Shown in pieces: positions 19,626 to 29,789 of a stretch of DNA of 64,000 nucleotides; within the stretch, counting starts at the first letter, position 1, and each line of letters starts with the position of its first letter. The translations under genes were made by a program, and so were the position numbers. The notes beneath the pieces are model-generated. The model was not told the DNA's origin. It saw only the letters and a program-made list of their open reading frames with translations, and made no database searches. Origin of the DNA: Lophium mytilinum. Its lineage: Eukaryota; Ascomycota; Dothideomycetes; Mytilinidiales; Mytilinidiaceae. The stretch is from positions 1,054,001 through 1,118,000 of the forward strand of contig MU004197.1 in the NCBI GenBank assembly GCA_010093605.1, in the 5' to 3' direction.

Positions 19626-22262
19626 GTTGCCTGCAGCGTGGCTCTCGGGGCGCCCCTAAGCGCGGATTGCTATCGCGAGTACGGCGGGCTGTAGTTGAGT
19701 AGCTGGTGCGAGGAGCGCGGAGTCTGGGCGATGAGGTCCGTAGTGGGCGGCTGCAGCAAGGATGCTGGGAGCAGGGCAGCGTGGTGAGTCGGGGTGGTGG
19801 TCGAGGTGACGAGCTGGCGGGTCGGTCGAGTGATTCGAGTGATGGGGGTTGTTGAGGACGGAGGGTGGCTCGCAGTCGCTAAGAGAGCGGCGAGGAGCTT
19901 GGGCGGCGGGGCGGGGTGAGGGCGAGCACAGGGTGGGTGAGGAAGTTGGTAGAGGAGAGAGAGTGGTGTTCTGGTGAGGACGAGTGCAGATGACGGAGGT
20001 GATGATGATGCTGGAGGAGAAGGGCAGACCCCGCTAATTGCGAAGTGTCCACGCGCGCTCGCAGTGAATTACGGCACGTCTGACCTGGAGGCTCTGGGCA
20101 CGGGCTCCCGGGGCGTGAGGTGCGCGGGCTGGCGGCGGCGGGCAGGCAGGTTGGGCGTGGGTAGGGGAGGAAATGGGCGTATTGCTGGAGTTGACGATGC
20201 AGGACTGAGGAGGGAGTGATGGTGTTGAACTCGAAAAGCTCTTGGGTCGTTGTGATGGCTGGGCTACGAGAGCGAGAGTGCTGGCATTGGTGCTCCTTCC
20301 TGGGTCTGCTGGGTGCTGGGCCGCTCCTGCTGCTCCACGCCAAACTTAGCCCGCCTGCTGTTCACGTGCCTGGGGGACCGTGCGCTCTTTCACCGTTGGC
20401 TGTTGAAACGCTCCGCCCTCCAATCCCGCGCCAGTCAGAGTAATGCCTCGAAATGCCCTGCGAAATGCCCTGCAATAATGCCACCGCCAGACGAATTGCG
20501 GCCCGCCAGCTGTAGCACACGCACTCCAAGCAGCGCTCGCCGTGCGTCGAAAAAGCGACTTTTTGCTGCTCAATCGGGCGCCCTACCACCCAGGGAGCCT
20601 TTGGGCAGCGGAGTGCCACTGTGGCAACTCGCGATGCTCTCATGAGAGGCATCTCCAGCTCGCATGCTCGCATCGTGACAGCTCGACGTCGCCGGGGCCA
20701 TTGACGCAGGCCACGGTGCCTGTTCTGGGGCGGCGCCAGCTCCCCAATCGCCTATTTGCTTGCCCTCCACCTCCAGCGCTCCACCCAGGCCTCAAAGCAG
20801 CAAAGCAGCGTTCAAAGACGCACCTGGGCAGGTGATCAAGAAGCCCAGCAAAGCCCGCCACGACCCACCTAGCAGCCACGGCAGCCTCGCAGCACGCCCC
20901 AACCCAGCATGGCGCAGGCAAAACAGAGCCGCCATGACCTCCATCCCAGCGGCCCGGCTACCGCAGCCCAGTGGATGACCGCGCGAGCACCGAGGCCAAT
21001 TCGCAAATCACATCTCCCCCATCGTCTGCTCCCATCGCGGCCTTTGCGGGCGCGTTGACAGTCACCGTCGTGCAGACAAGCGTGCCTGGACGGAGCGTGA
21101 AGCGAACTCTCCCCATCATCGCATTTGTAGGGCGACAGCTGCGGCCCTTGGCCATATCCGTCGACACCTGCAGCACCCATCGACCGGGAGCATGCTAGTC
21201 ACCCAGATGACGACCGCTGACAAGACGAGCTGCTGTCGCCGCTCTCCACCGCAGAGGATCAAGGACCCGCAAGCCGTCGCACCGCACGTGCGGCTGGGAA
21301 GACCGTCAGTAGTCAGCGGCGGCCGCAGCATTCTCGCATGTTTCAGACGCTTCAGTCGCAAACCGCTGAAACCCCGTGCGGACAAAAGCGTGCCCAGCTC
21401 GGCCGGGCCGCGTCAAAATCCGCGCCCTCGTCCCGTTGGCCTGACGAGGTGCGTCGAGAGCCGTTCCCAGCCCAGCGCGACACCAGACGTCAACCTGCAG
21501 CGCCCGCCCCCCCCTTCCCGCTGGCCATCCTCAGCGGAGAGGGGGAAACGCAACAGGGGCAGCATGCACGCTGCAGCCTCGATTGGCTCCTCTGACGGGC
21601 CACACCAGACACACGCAGCCGCCGCCGGCGAACTCGTCGCTCCAAATCAGTTCTCTCACGCACCAATCCGCGCCTGCGCTGCCGCTTTGGAAGTGTGCCA
21701 AATTCAATATATTGGGCCCACGTGACGCGCGCGACCTGACCTGGGGGGCGGGCGGGGGGGGCGTGACGATCTGCTGGCGTCGCATCCTGCTCGCCGCCCC
21801 CGGATGGCTTCGGCACCCGATATGCTTTGGGTCCCTACGGCTGGCCTAGTGGCTGTGATGTGGTCGAGTGGCACTGCCTATGTGCGTCCAGTGCCACGCT
21901 GAGAAATTGAGATGCTTCATCTCAGCCGGGACGCTGCGTGTGGTGCCCATTTCTGTGCGAGTCTTCGGTGCGTAAAATCGCCGAGAGGGCTGGAGGGTTG
22001 CGCAGGCAGCTGCGAGTCCGATATTGGAGTACGACTATAGGAGAGCGACGGTTAATTCAGATGGGAGAATATCAAGTCGTATTCAGCAAGACTTGATGAC
22101 ATATACTATGTAGGTATATTTTAATGCTTGACGTTGGCGTTCACGTGAAGCGCACGTGACGCATATCCAAACTATTACCTCCCTACACTCTACTTGATAT
22201 CCAGTATGACCAAATGCTATCATGATCCGAAACTCCAAACACCATACAATGCTTGCTGTGCA
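19626..22262. other. Gene-free GC-rich region upstream of GSK-3
   Basis: About 2.6 kb. Many overlapping frames are open on both strands because of high GC, but none shows a domain or plausible protein composition. It likely holds the GSK-3 promoter and leader (minus strand). A long minus-strand frame (20343-19879) could be an upstream ORF if the leader extends so far. A strong G-run is at 21743-21761, and two CACGTG sites lie 11 bp apart at 22142-22158. Confidence 0.5.
21743..21761 (+). other. G-quadruplex-type G tract
   Basis: Runs of 6, 3 and 8 guanines separated by single cytosines. The 8-G run can supply two tracts, so four G3 runs with 1-nt loops are available. It lies in the GC-rich gap between GSK-3 and the SUN-domain gene. 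Confidence 0.5.
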
Positions 22263-25200
22263 TCAATCAAAGCCCATAATATCCTCACTTTCGTCCGGCC
22301 CAGAGTCCTCCTCATCATCCTGAGGCCCCTCGTTACGATAATTCTCCTTATCCTCACCGCCATCGTCGTAGCTCTGACTTCGCCGGAGCGGACTCCGCTT
22401 GCGGTCAGCAGCATCACTCGCTTTGAGCATGCCCACAGCCTTGTCCACCTCCTCCCACGTCGGCTGGCTATCCCTACTGCCCCTTGGTGTCGCAGGGCCA
22501 GACTGCGTCGCCAGCACCACCTTCGTCTCCAGGACCATCCCATCCGCATCCTCCTCTGCTCGCTCGAGCTGCGGGCTCTCCGACGACCCACGGTCGCTCG
22601 CACCACCCAGCCCTCCCGCCGCACCCTCCAGCGTCGCACTCGACGGCGTGGCGGGCTCAAACTCGAAATGCACAGGGCTGCGTCCGCCGTCCGTCTCGCC
22701 ATCCGAGCTCAACTGACCTCTGCGGTCGAATCCCGGATCGCTCTGATGGCCGCTGCCACTCCCGCGCGTGCTACCGCTCGTGTCACCACGCCACATGTTG
22801 CGAAAACCGCGCACGCGCCGCCCGCCGCCGGCCTCGGGGGGGCTGGCTGGCGGGGTGTCGAAGATTCGCTTGCCAAGGTGCGTGTTGTTGTGCGCGGAGC
22901 CCATCATCTGCTGGACGATGGGCGAGTCGAGCTGGGCGCCGATGGTGCCGGAGCGGACGAAGAGCACCAGCCCGAGACAGAGCAGCAGGAGGGTCGACTG
23001 CACGACCGCCATGCGCTTCTGGAAAACAAGTTCGTCGGCCAGCAGCGTCAGGCGGGTGCTGATGGCGCCGATCTCGCGCTCGTACTGCTCGCGGTGGCTC
23101 TCCAGTTCCAGGATCGTCGACTGCCAGAGCTGGTCGTACTGCATGCGGTAGACCTTGAGTTCGGCGACAACGCTAGCGTTGAGATTCTGCAGGAAATTCT
23201 CCGTCTTGCCGAGTTGCCGCTTTTCTACCTTCATGAACGCATCGCGGAGAATGCGAGATTGCTCCTCGATGTACTGAAGTGAAAGTGTGCTGTTTGACTC
23301 GAGTTGCTGCAACCGCTTGTGAATAGACTTGAAGAAGGATTCTTGAGTTGTGGGATTCGAAGGCGGTGGCTGCGTTTGAGATGATGCAGTGCGACTCTGG
23401 GTGTGCGAAGACGCCTGATCGCCTGAGCTGGATGCGGTCTTTGCGGAGGAGCTACTGCCGCTCGATCCGTGTACTGTTTCATTGCCCTGGGATTTGGCGG
23501 TGGAGCTTGCGTTAGACGTGGAATTGACAGAACTTGCATTCTGGGATGGACCAGTTGACGCAGGAGTGACTATAGACGAGTTTGAAGTCACCTGTTCGCT
23601 ACCCTTGACGATTTCTGAAGTCGTTGAGGTCGCTTTTGTGGGAGTGTCAACTGAAGAAGTTTCAGATGACTCAGGCGTTGGTTGTGATTGACTCTCGTTG
23701 TTGACACTGATACTTTCGTTGTGACTTGGTGCAGAAGTCTCAGTGCGTTCCGTTGGCGCCTTGGATGATTCACTCACTATGGTCTCTGGAGGCTGCGTAG
23801 ACGAGTCCTCTGATTGCGAGACTTCTGCGCGCTTCTCAGGCTCCTGGAAATGCTGTGATTCACTTAGTTTTGCTGCCTCTACGCTTTCCGGCGTTCGTCG
23901 AGTCGCGCTATCCTCCGCTACTAGATCAGCAACAGTCACAGGCTCACCAGCCTCCTCAATAGGTTCTGCAAAATCGTCTTCTCCTCTTGCCATCTCCTCT
24001 TGATGCCTGAATTCCTCCATCATGGTCGTGCCGTGAACTCTCAATAGGCTGACAGGACAGTAGTACTCATTTCCGTACTGAGTGAGGAACTCAACTCTCA
24101 AATACCTTGCCCAAACAAGCGGGTTCTCAACCAGGAATGCTTGGATATCCCTCGAATTTCGGGCTTCAAAAGTGCCCAGCTCTTTCCATCGATCAAGTTT
24201 CACGGGGTACCGGTCGGACACGCTGATACGGAATGTTCGGAACATGGAGGAGAAAAATTCAAAGTTAGCCAGAACTATCGTGTCGATGAGGATGTCGTCA
24301 CATAGTTCGACGATGATGAATTTGTTTTGCGCGGCACATTCGTTGAGCATATAGCTGTCTTTGTTCTCGACCAACACGGACGAAGAGCTCTTGCATTGCG
24401 AGTTTGTTTTGAGGACGGTAGCCGCGCAGTCAAAGGAGGCATAATTGAATCGTTCTTTGCATGTTTTGCCGGCGTCTTTACTTCGGGCCCGCGAGCTTGG
24501 AGGAACACCATCGCTGTTATCAGACGTCTTGGATGGGTCATTCTTGGTTCCCGATGCCCAGCGAGCATCACCGTCTTCGTTTTGTCCAGTGTTGCCAAAG
24601 CCACCAAAGTCCAACTCTATCTCAGTGTCCTCGCCTAAGGAGTCCAGCGCGTTGTTTATATTGACTGGCCGTCGCCTACCGGCACCCCCACCGGATGCCC
24701 GTCCCTGTCCTACGTTCTCAGGGGACTGCCCAGCTCGGGCAAGGTTCTGTATCTTCCATTCTTCAAAGGAGAGGAAGTTGGCGTTGTCGAGGGGCGAGTC
24801 GGTCTCGGCCTCGGGCTCTGCGGTTGCGGTGGAGCTGGGCGTAGACGAGGCCTCAGACTGCTGAGGAGCTGGATCCGATACGGTGGAAGAAGAGCTATCC
24901 GATACTGTATTGAGTGACGACGCGGTTGGATGCACATCAGATCCACGTGGTGTTTCTTTCGGCTGTTCTATTGCCTCGTCTGCTACTGCTGACTCTGTCC
25001 CAGCAGAGCTCGCAGACTCTGAAGCTACTGCGTCGGCTGCAGCCTTGGTCGATGCCGACCAGCTGGTCTTGAGACATTGCTGCGGGAGCGTATGCGTGAT
25101 GTAGTTAATGGTGCGAAACTGGCATGTCGAGATGGAAGGGTAGGCGGCTATTGGGAGCGACGCAGACGAGAGGACGGTCGACGAGGACGAAGGCGAGGAG

Positions 25201-25367
25201 GGAGTAGAGCTGGAGGAAGTCGGTGTAGAAGATATGGACGAGTGCTCAGGCGAGGCCGTCTCATTCGTGCCTTGGGCGAGGGTGGAGCTGCATAGAAGCA
25301 GCAGGGCCGTCCAGATGCAGACGTATGCGCCAATCGGGGGCATTGCTTGGGCGCATTTCTCAAGCAA
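22263..25367 (-). CDS. SLP1: SUN-domain ER membrane protein (Slp1/SUCO/OPT type)
   Basis: 1034 residues from 25367, or 1026 from the second Met at 25343, which directly begins a signal sequence (MPPIGAYVCIWTALLLLCSSTLA). No intron is needed. A serine/threonine-rich lumenal stretch precedes a SUN-like domain at about 300-445, with KERFNYASFDCAATVL, SSVLVENKDSYMLNEC, FIIVELCDDILIDTIVLANFE, ARYLRVEFLTQYGNEYYCPVS and LLRVHG. The conserved cysteines are present. A low-complexity Ser/Thr region follows, then a predicted coiled coil (about 680-780), one transmembrane helix (about 790-806, VVQSTLLLLCLGLVLFV) and an acidic C-terminal tail. In yeast the Slp1-Emp65 pair protects soluble ER proteins from degradation. 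Assignment to this mid-SUN branch rests on the lumenal position of the domain before a late membrane helix. Confidence 0.88.
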   Translation of the reverse strand: MLEKCAQAMPPIGAYVCIWTALLLLCSSTLAQGTNETASPEHSSISSTPTSSSSTPSSPSSSSTVLSSASLPIAAYPSISTCQFRTINYITHTLPQQCLKTSWSASTKAAADAVASESASSAGTESAVADEAIEQPKETPRGSDVHPTASSLNTVSDSSSSTVSDPAPQQSEASSTPSSTATAEPEAETDSPLDNANFLSFEEWKIQNLARAGQSPENVGQGRASGGGAGRRRPVNINNALDSLGEDTEIELDFGGFGNTGQNEDGDARWASGTKNDPSKTSDNSDGVPPSSRARSKDAGKTCKERFNYASFDCAATVLKTNSQCKSSSSVLVENKDSYMLNECAAQNKFIIVELCDDILIDTIVLANFEFFSSMFRTFRISVSDRYPVKLDRWKELGTFEARNSRDIQAFLVENPLVWARYLRVEFLTQYGNEYYCPVSLLRVHGTTMMEEFRHQEEMARGEDDFAEPIEEAGEPVTVADLVAEDSATRRTPESVEAAKLSESQHFQEPEKRAEVSQSEDSSTQPPETIVSESSKAPTERTETSAPSHNESISVNNESQSQPTPESSETSSVDTPTKATSTTSEIVKGSEQVTSNSSIVTPASTGPSQNASSVNSTSNASSTAKSQGNETVHGSSGSSSSAKTASSSGDQASSHTQSRTASSQTQPPPSNPTTQESFFKSIHKRLQQLESNSTLSLQYIEEQSRILRDAFMKVEKRQLGKTENFLQNLNASVVAELKVYRMQYDQLWQSTILELESHREQYEREIGAISTRLTLLADELVFQKRMAVVQSTLLLLCLGLVLFVRSGTIGAQLDSPIVQQMMGSAHNNTHLGKRIFDTPPASPPEAGGGRRVRGFRNMWRGDTSGSTRGSGSGHQSDPGFDRRGQLSSDGETDGGRSPVHFEFEPATPSSATLEGAAGGLGGASDRGSSESPQLERAEEDADGMVLETKVVLATQSGPATPRGSRDSQPTWEEVDKAVGMLKASDAADRKRSPLRRSQSYDDGGEDKENYRNEGPQDDEEDSGPDESEDIMGFD

Positions 25368-26773
25368 GCTCTGTTGATAGGCACGGGAGGATGCGACGCT
25401 GTCTTTGTAGAACCATGGGAGGCGCTCAGCAGCTTACCGCTTCGCAGTGGTGAGGCGGTGAGGTGTTGTTCTTCGCAGGTGACAAGCTGTCCGTTGATAG
25501 CCCGTCCTTCCCTTTGTTGGGCCCCTCCACTGCACAGACTCGAGGAAACGGCAGGGAGATTGGCAACCTCAACGTTTAAGTTTTCATATAGCGGGTGTTA
25601 TAGGGCATGGCGCGTGAATACAGAATGTTTGAGCCTATCTATCAGATATTACAGACCCTGGATAGCTTCATCGTCCCATCCGAGTTGGAAGCAAATGGGT
25701 GCCAAGCGCAAGAGTGAATCCAGGTGCGAAGTCTAAATTCTCCACTAGGGCACGGTCGTTACGGACATGGGATCATAAATGGTCACCCTAACAAGACCTC
25801 TGACTTCGTTCAATCGTTGTCTATACTATTTGAAGACACGCGGCTTCGGGAGTCTAGATTATTGAAATTCCGTCAGAACTAAAGGGTCGCCTTCCGTTTA
25901 GATTCTATACAGTACAGTACATAGTTGGCTTGAAGCACGCCATACGGTAGCATACAAAACAGTAGCGAAGCAGGGGTGAACTTTTCCTTCGATCGACCGA
26001 ATGTCGGATGGTCTTTCTAGCCCGTTCCAATCCCCATCCAAATACATAGTACTAATACACTACCAACAGGCCACCGCCACCACCTGATCAGTACAAGGGC
26101 AGTAGACCTCACGGTGGCAGCGTTGCAAAGGAACACCATGAAATCGTAAAAGGCATGGTCATGAGACGGCAGCACATAAGGTGCACCAACGGCATCCCAC
26201 TCCAGGATCAAACGTGGGATCCGTTTCCCAACAAAGCCCCGACCAGCAGCAAGTAAATGTAACAAGTACAAACCACAAACCCAAAATAATAAATGGTGAG
26301 CGAGTGAAAAGCTCAAAGATCGCTGCCAAAGACCAAACCCCGCCCGTCCGAATGGATGATGTATGTTATGTACAAGAACCACCCGCCTTGTAAGAGTAGT
26401 CTTGTAGCCGTCTTGTGTTCCCCGATCTTTCAAAAACCCGCCGTGCCCTATCTCTACTCTTTGTTGAAGAAGTTGACCCTGTAAACGCCGTGCTAGAGAT
26501 GTCGTGAACGCCATGCAAAAAGGGTACTAAATGAAACTGTGCAAGCACCGCATCTACGCAGAAGCATGTTGCTTGCTATGTTGTCGTGAGTATGCAAATG
26601 CGTATGAATCGCCGAACGCGCCAACGCTGGTGATCGTGAAGGGGAAAAGGTACTGAAGGCTTCCGAAAACAAAGTCAGGAGGAAGCCTAGCAATCGACAG
26701 GCCCGGGTGGATCTCAAACTGGCGTCTCGGAGACAGATGCTAGTTGAGGAACCCCTTTGCCCCCCTCCCTATG
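25368..26773. other. Intergenic: SUN gene promoter and 3' region of the Hal4-type kinase
   Basis: A 165-codon minus frame (26514-26017) is open but has no recognisable motif. It lies directly downstream of the kinase stop, so it is more likely 3' untranslated sequence. Nothing else was found. Confidence 0.45.
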
Positions 26774-28329
26774 TCAGAAACCCTCGTTGCCGGCGCGGCA
26801 AACTTTTATCTCCTTGACCCATTCTGAGAACAGAACTTGGTGGGCTGTGAGACGACGAGTCGGGTTCGGATCTAGGATCGAGTAGATCACATTCCGACAT
26901 TGACGCTGTCGCCACATTAGCTGCGAAGTCTCTGGAAAAGTAGACGACTTACTCGTCGTAGCACTTCGATAGGCCTGTAACCTGCCTCCTCTTTGCGGTC
27001 TTCGAGATAGCGGTCGAAGAATTCGTCCTCCCCTTTTTGAGCTAGTCGCCAGAGATGACGGCCAGTCCGCATGGCCATATAGATAATACCACAGGCCCAT
27101 ACATCCACAGCACGGGGATCAAACTCTTGATCGACGTATTCCTCCGGTGCGATATACGGCGCTGAACCACAAAGACCGGCAGTCATGTGGGCTTCCTTTT
27201 CCCAAGCCATCCGGAAGCACTCGCCATTGCCGAAATCCGTGATTTTGATAGAGCCGTGTGTAGTGAGTAGCAGGTTCTCAGGCTTCAGGTCTCGGTGAGC
27301 GACGCCCATTTCGTGCATGTACTCGACTCCGCGCATGAGCTGCTTGAAGAAGCAATCTGCCTCGAGGACCTCCAGTTGTCCCGCCGCGAGAACCAGAGTG
27401 TATAGGTCACCACCAGAGCAGTACTCCATAACCTCGCAGTACAGCCCCTTGTCGTCCTGTAGGAGGTCGAGAGTATTGATGACATTGGGGTGAGACATTG
27501 ACGAGGAAATGCAGAATTCGGACGTGAGGCGCTTCTGGTACTTCTTCGTGGATTCTCCGGGTCGCTGCTTGAACTCCTTCACGGCGTAGAGCTGCTCGCG
27601 CTTCGGATCGCGAGCATCTGGCTTGTGGGCGACTCGGACAATGCCGAAAGCACCACGACCAACAACCTCTTGGCATTTGCCGTATTTCTGTACCAGAGTC
27701 TGTGATGTGTTCCCCGAGGAGGCCTTCGACTCGACCATCTTTTCCTTTTCATTCCGCATGACATCCACCCAATTTGCCATCAAGCTCAGCGGCTGCTCCT
27801 CGGTGTGGCCCTCCTTTTTCTTACCCGTCATGAGATTCTGGAACATGTCGGATAGTTTCTCTTGGCGCTTGCCGACTTTGAGGTGATGCTCGTGGGTGCC
27901 GTCTTCATTCACCCAGTAGCGCTTGTACAGAGTAGGCGCCACGTCCTTTTTCTTGGCCTTATCGATCGTCGACGATGTTCTCACGACCTGCGGTGGGGAT
28001 ACACCTCCGTTTGCTGTAGTTCCGTTGGCGACCTTGCCCTCGGGGATATTGCCAACCACATTCACTTTCGAAGCCTCCCTGTTATCCACGTCCTTCTTGA
28101 ACATGCCGCTGATCCGCGAGGTCATTGTGGGCTTCTTCGGCTTGAGGCCAGCCTCCCCAGTAGCCAAAGCGGCCGTGTTCACGCCATTTGTCCGCGGAGG
28201 AGGCAGGGCGAAGTTGCCGTCGGGCTGGGACTGCAGGGACGAGGCGGTTGACGGGGCGGGTGAAGCAATGGGGCGAAAGCTTGCGCTCGGAGGAGGGGTG
28301 GCGAGGGCATCTGTCGCGCTGGAGCCCAT
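26774..28329 (-). CDS. HAL4: Hal4/Sat4-type serine/threonine protein kinase (ion homeostasis family)
   Basis: Two exons: 28329-26953 and 26905-26774 (502 aa). The 47-nt intron (GTAAGT ... GCTAATG ... GACAG) joins VLRR-RQCRNVIYSILDPNP in frame. The first about 210 residues are Ser/Pro/Thr-rich and probably disordered, apart from the segment LYKRYWVNEDGTHEHHLKVG seen in this kinase group. The kinase domain has GRGAFGIVRVAHK (about 223), AVKEFKQRPGES (Lys near 248), SHPNVINTLDLLQD, HRDLKPENLLL (about 346), DFGNGECFRMAWE and CGSAPYIAPEEY, then a short C-lobe ending SEWVKEI. The yeast Hal4/Sat4 and Hal5 kinases stabilise potassium and nutrient transporters at the plasma membrane. The start was set at 28329 because upstream in-frame codons read like leader. 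Confidence 0.9.
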
Positions 28330-29134
28330 GTTAACTGTCTCTCGCTGGGAGTTGAGATTTGGAGAGTGATTTGTTGGGGGTTGGCGAGGCAGCAGCCGGG
28401 AGAGTAGAAGTGAGACGGGCTGGGGCAAAGCCCAGAGGTGCTATTGGGATGCGCGCAAAACGGCGTGGTCACAGAAGCTGTGTCGCTGAAGGAAGAACGT
28501 GTGACGAGCGAACGCTGCTGGTGCGGGCGGCGTCAAGGTCTTGCGGATGGCAAAACCTTGGCACCGGAGGGGCAGTGATGCGCGCGAGCAAAAGATTCCA
28601 AGTGCTGACAAAAGCACCGAGCAGAGACGGTGGAGGTGGGAGCGGGTGGCTGTGCTGCGGACTCGGGCTGATCCGCGCGGCAGAAGACGTTAAGTGGACG
28701 TTGAGGCGGCGGGGGAGGCAGGTGAAATGGCGGGTGCTGTGGGTGCTGTGGGTGCTGTGGTGGGCAGATTCTGGTGGTGATTTGGGGGTGTGGTGTGCGA
28801 GAGCTGCAATAGTGAGGACAGACAGCGCGCGGTGAAAGGGAAATTCGGGGTGGCTGCGGGGCGGTGGATGAAAGGCTCGTGTTGCGCGATTTACAGCCGT
28901 GTGGGCGACTAAGCTGGCTGGATTGCATTTGTCTGGCTCTCTCCTCCCTAACTTATGTACAGTCGAAGCCAACGAGATGCCGGCCCACGGATGTGAGAAA
29001 GCGCAGAGGGCGGCGGAATCAAGGCCGCAAGCAGGTCTGCCAGTCACAGGCGCCCCTCGCAGACGACACCACATCGGAAATCACTTCGAGCACGCGGTCC
29101 TGCAGCCCCTTCTGCACAAAGCGGCCCCAGGACG

Positions 29135-29234
29135 AGCCCGCTGTCTGCAAGGAGAGCCCGTTGTCTGCGCGAACAGCCCGTTGTCTGCGCGAACAGCCCG
29201 TTGTCTGCGCGAACAGCCCGTTGTCTGCAGCGAG
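29135..29234 (+). repeat. 20-bp minisatellite, five tandem copies
   Basis: Unit AGCCCGTTGTCTGCGCGAAC. Copies 2-4 (29155-29214) are identical. The outer copies (29135-29154 and 29215-29234) diverge in their last five to six bases, and the first also by T to C. The perfect core suggests recent slippage. A 20-bp unit is not a multiple of three, which argues against a coding role. Confidence 0.95.
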
Positions 29235-29753
29235 AAGGCCCTTGGCCCCGTAGTCGCTTTGTGCGTGTCAAAGCTCGTCCTGGTCGGCAATATCGAAGGC
29301 CTCTGCGGGCTCACCTCCTCCGTGAGCCTGGAGCCGGCCCGGCGCCGACCCCGAGTCTGTACCGGCAAGTTTGATTATGGCATCGCAAAGCGCTGAACAA
29401 AGAGGTGACGTCGCGGATCACGTGTTTTGGCATCTGTCGTGCGGCCGGCCAACGACAAGCCTGACAAGCAAGACTCCAAGCACATTCGCTGCGAGCTTGT
29501 GAGCTTGTCTAGTCTTGACCGGCATCAGGGTCTCGATATCGACGAAGCTTGGTGCCCCAACGCTCTCCATCTTCACGAGACGGCGGGGACTACCCGGTGC
29601 TTTCTACCCCCTCGTGGAGTTGGCATTGCTTCGGGGCCTCCTGGGCCTGCACAGTGCGCCCAGACTCGCGCAGCAATTGGTAATATCATCAGCATCAACC
29701 CACCTTGGACGACGGCGCCAGCATTGCACAACCGTGGAAAGCCGCGCCGCGAT

Positions 29754-29789
29754 GCCTCTGCAGCCTCTGCAGCCTCTGCAGCCTCTGCA
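29754..29789 (+). repeat. 9-bp tandem repeat GCCTCTGCA x4
   Basis: Four perfect copies followed by a partial GCC. Translated on the + strand it gives Ala-Ser-Ala repeats inside an otherwise unconvincing frame. It is most likely a simple microsatellite-like expansion. Confidence 0.95.

Noticed and set aside
26017-26514. 165-codon minus-strand frame with hydrophobic stretches downstream of the Hal4-type kinase.
   Set aside because: It sits in the probable 3' untranslated region on the same strand and has no recognisable motif.
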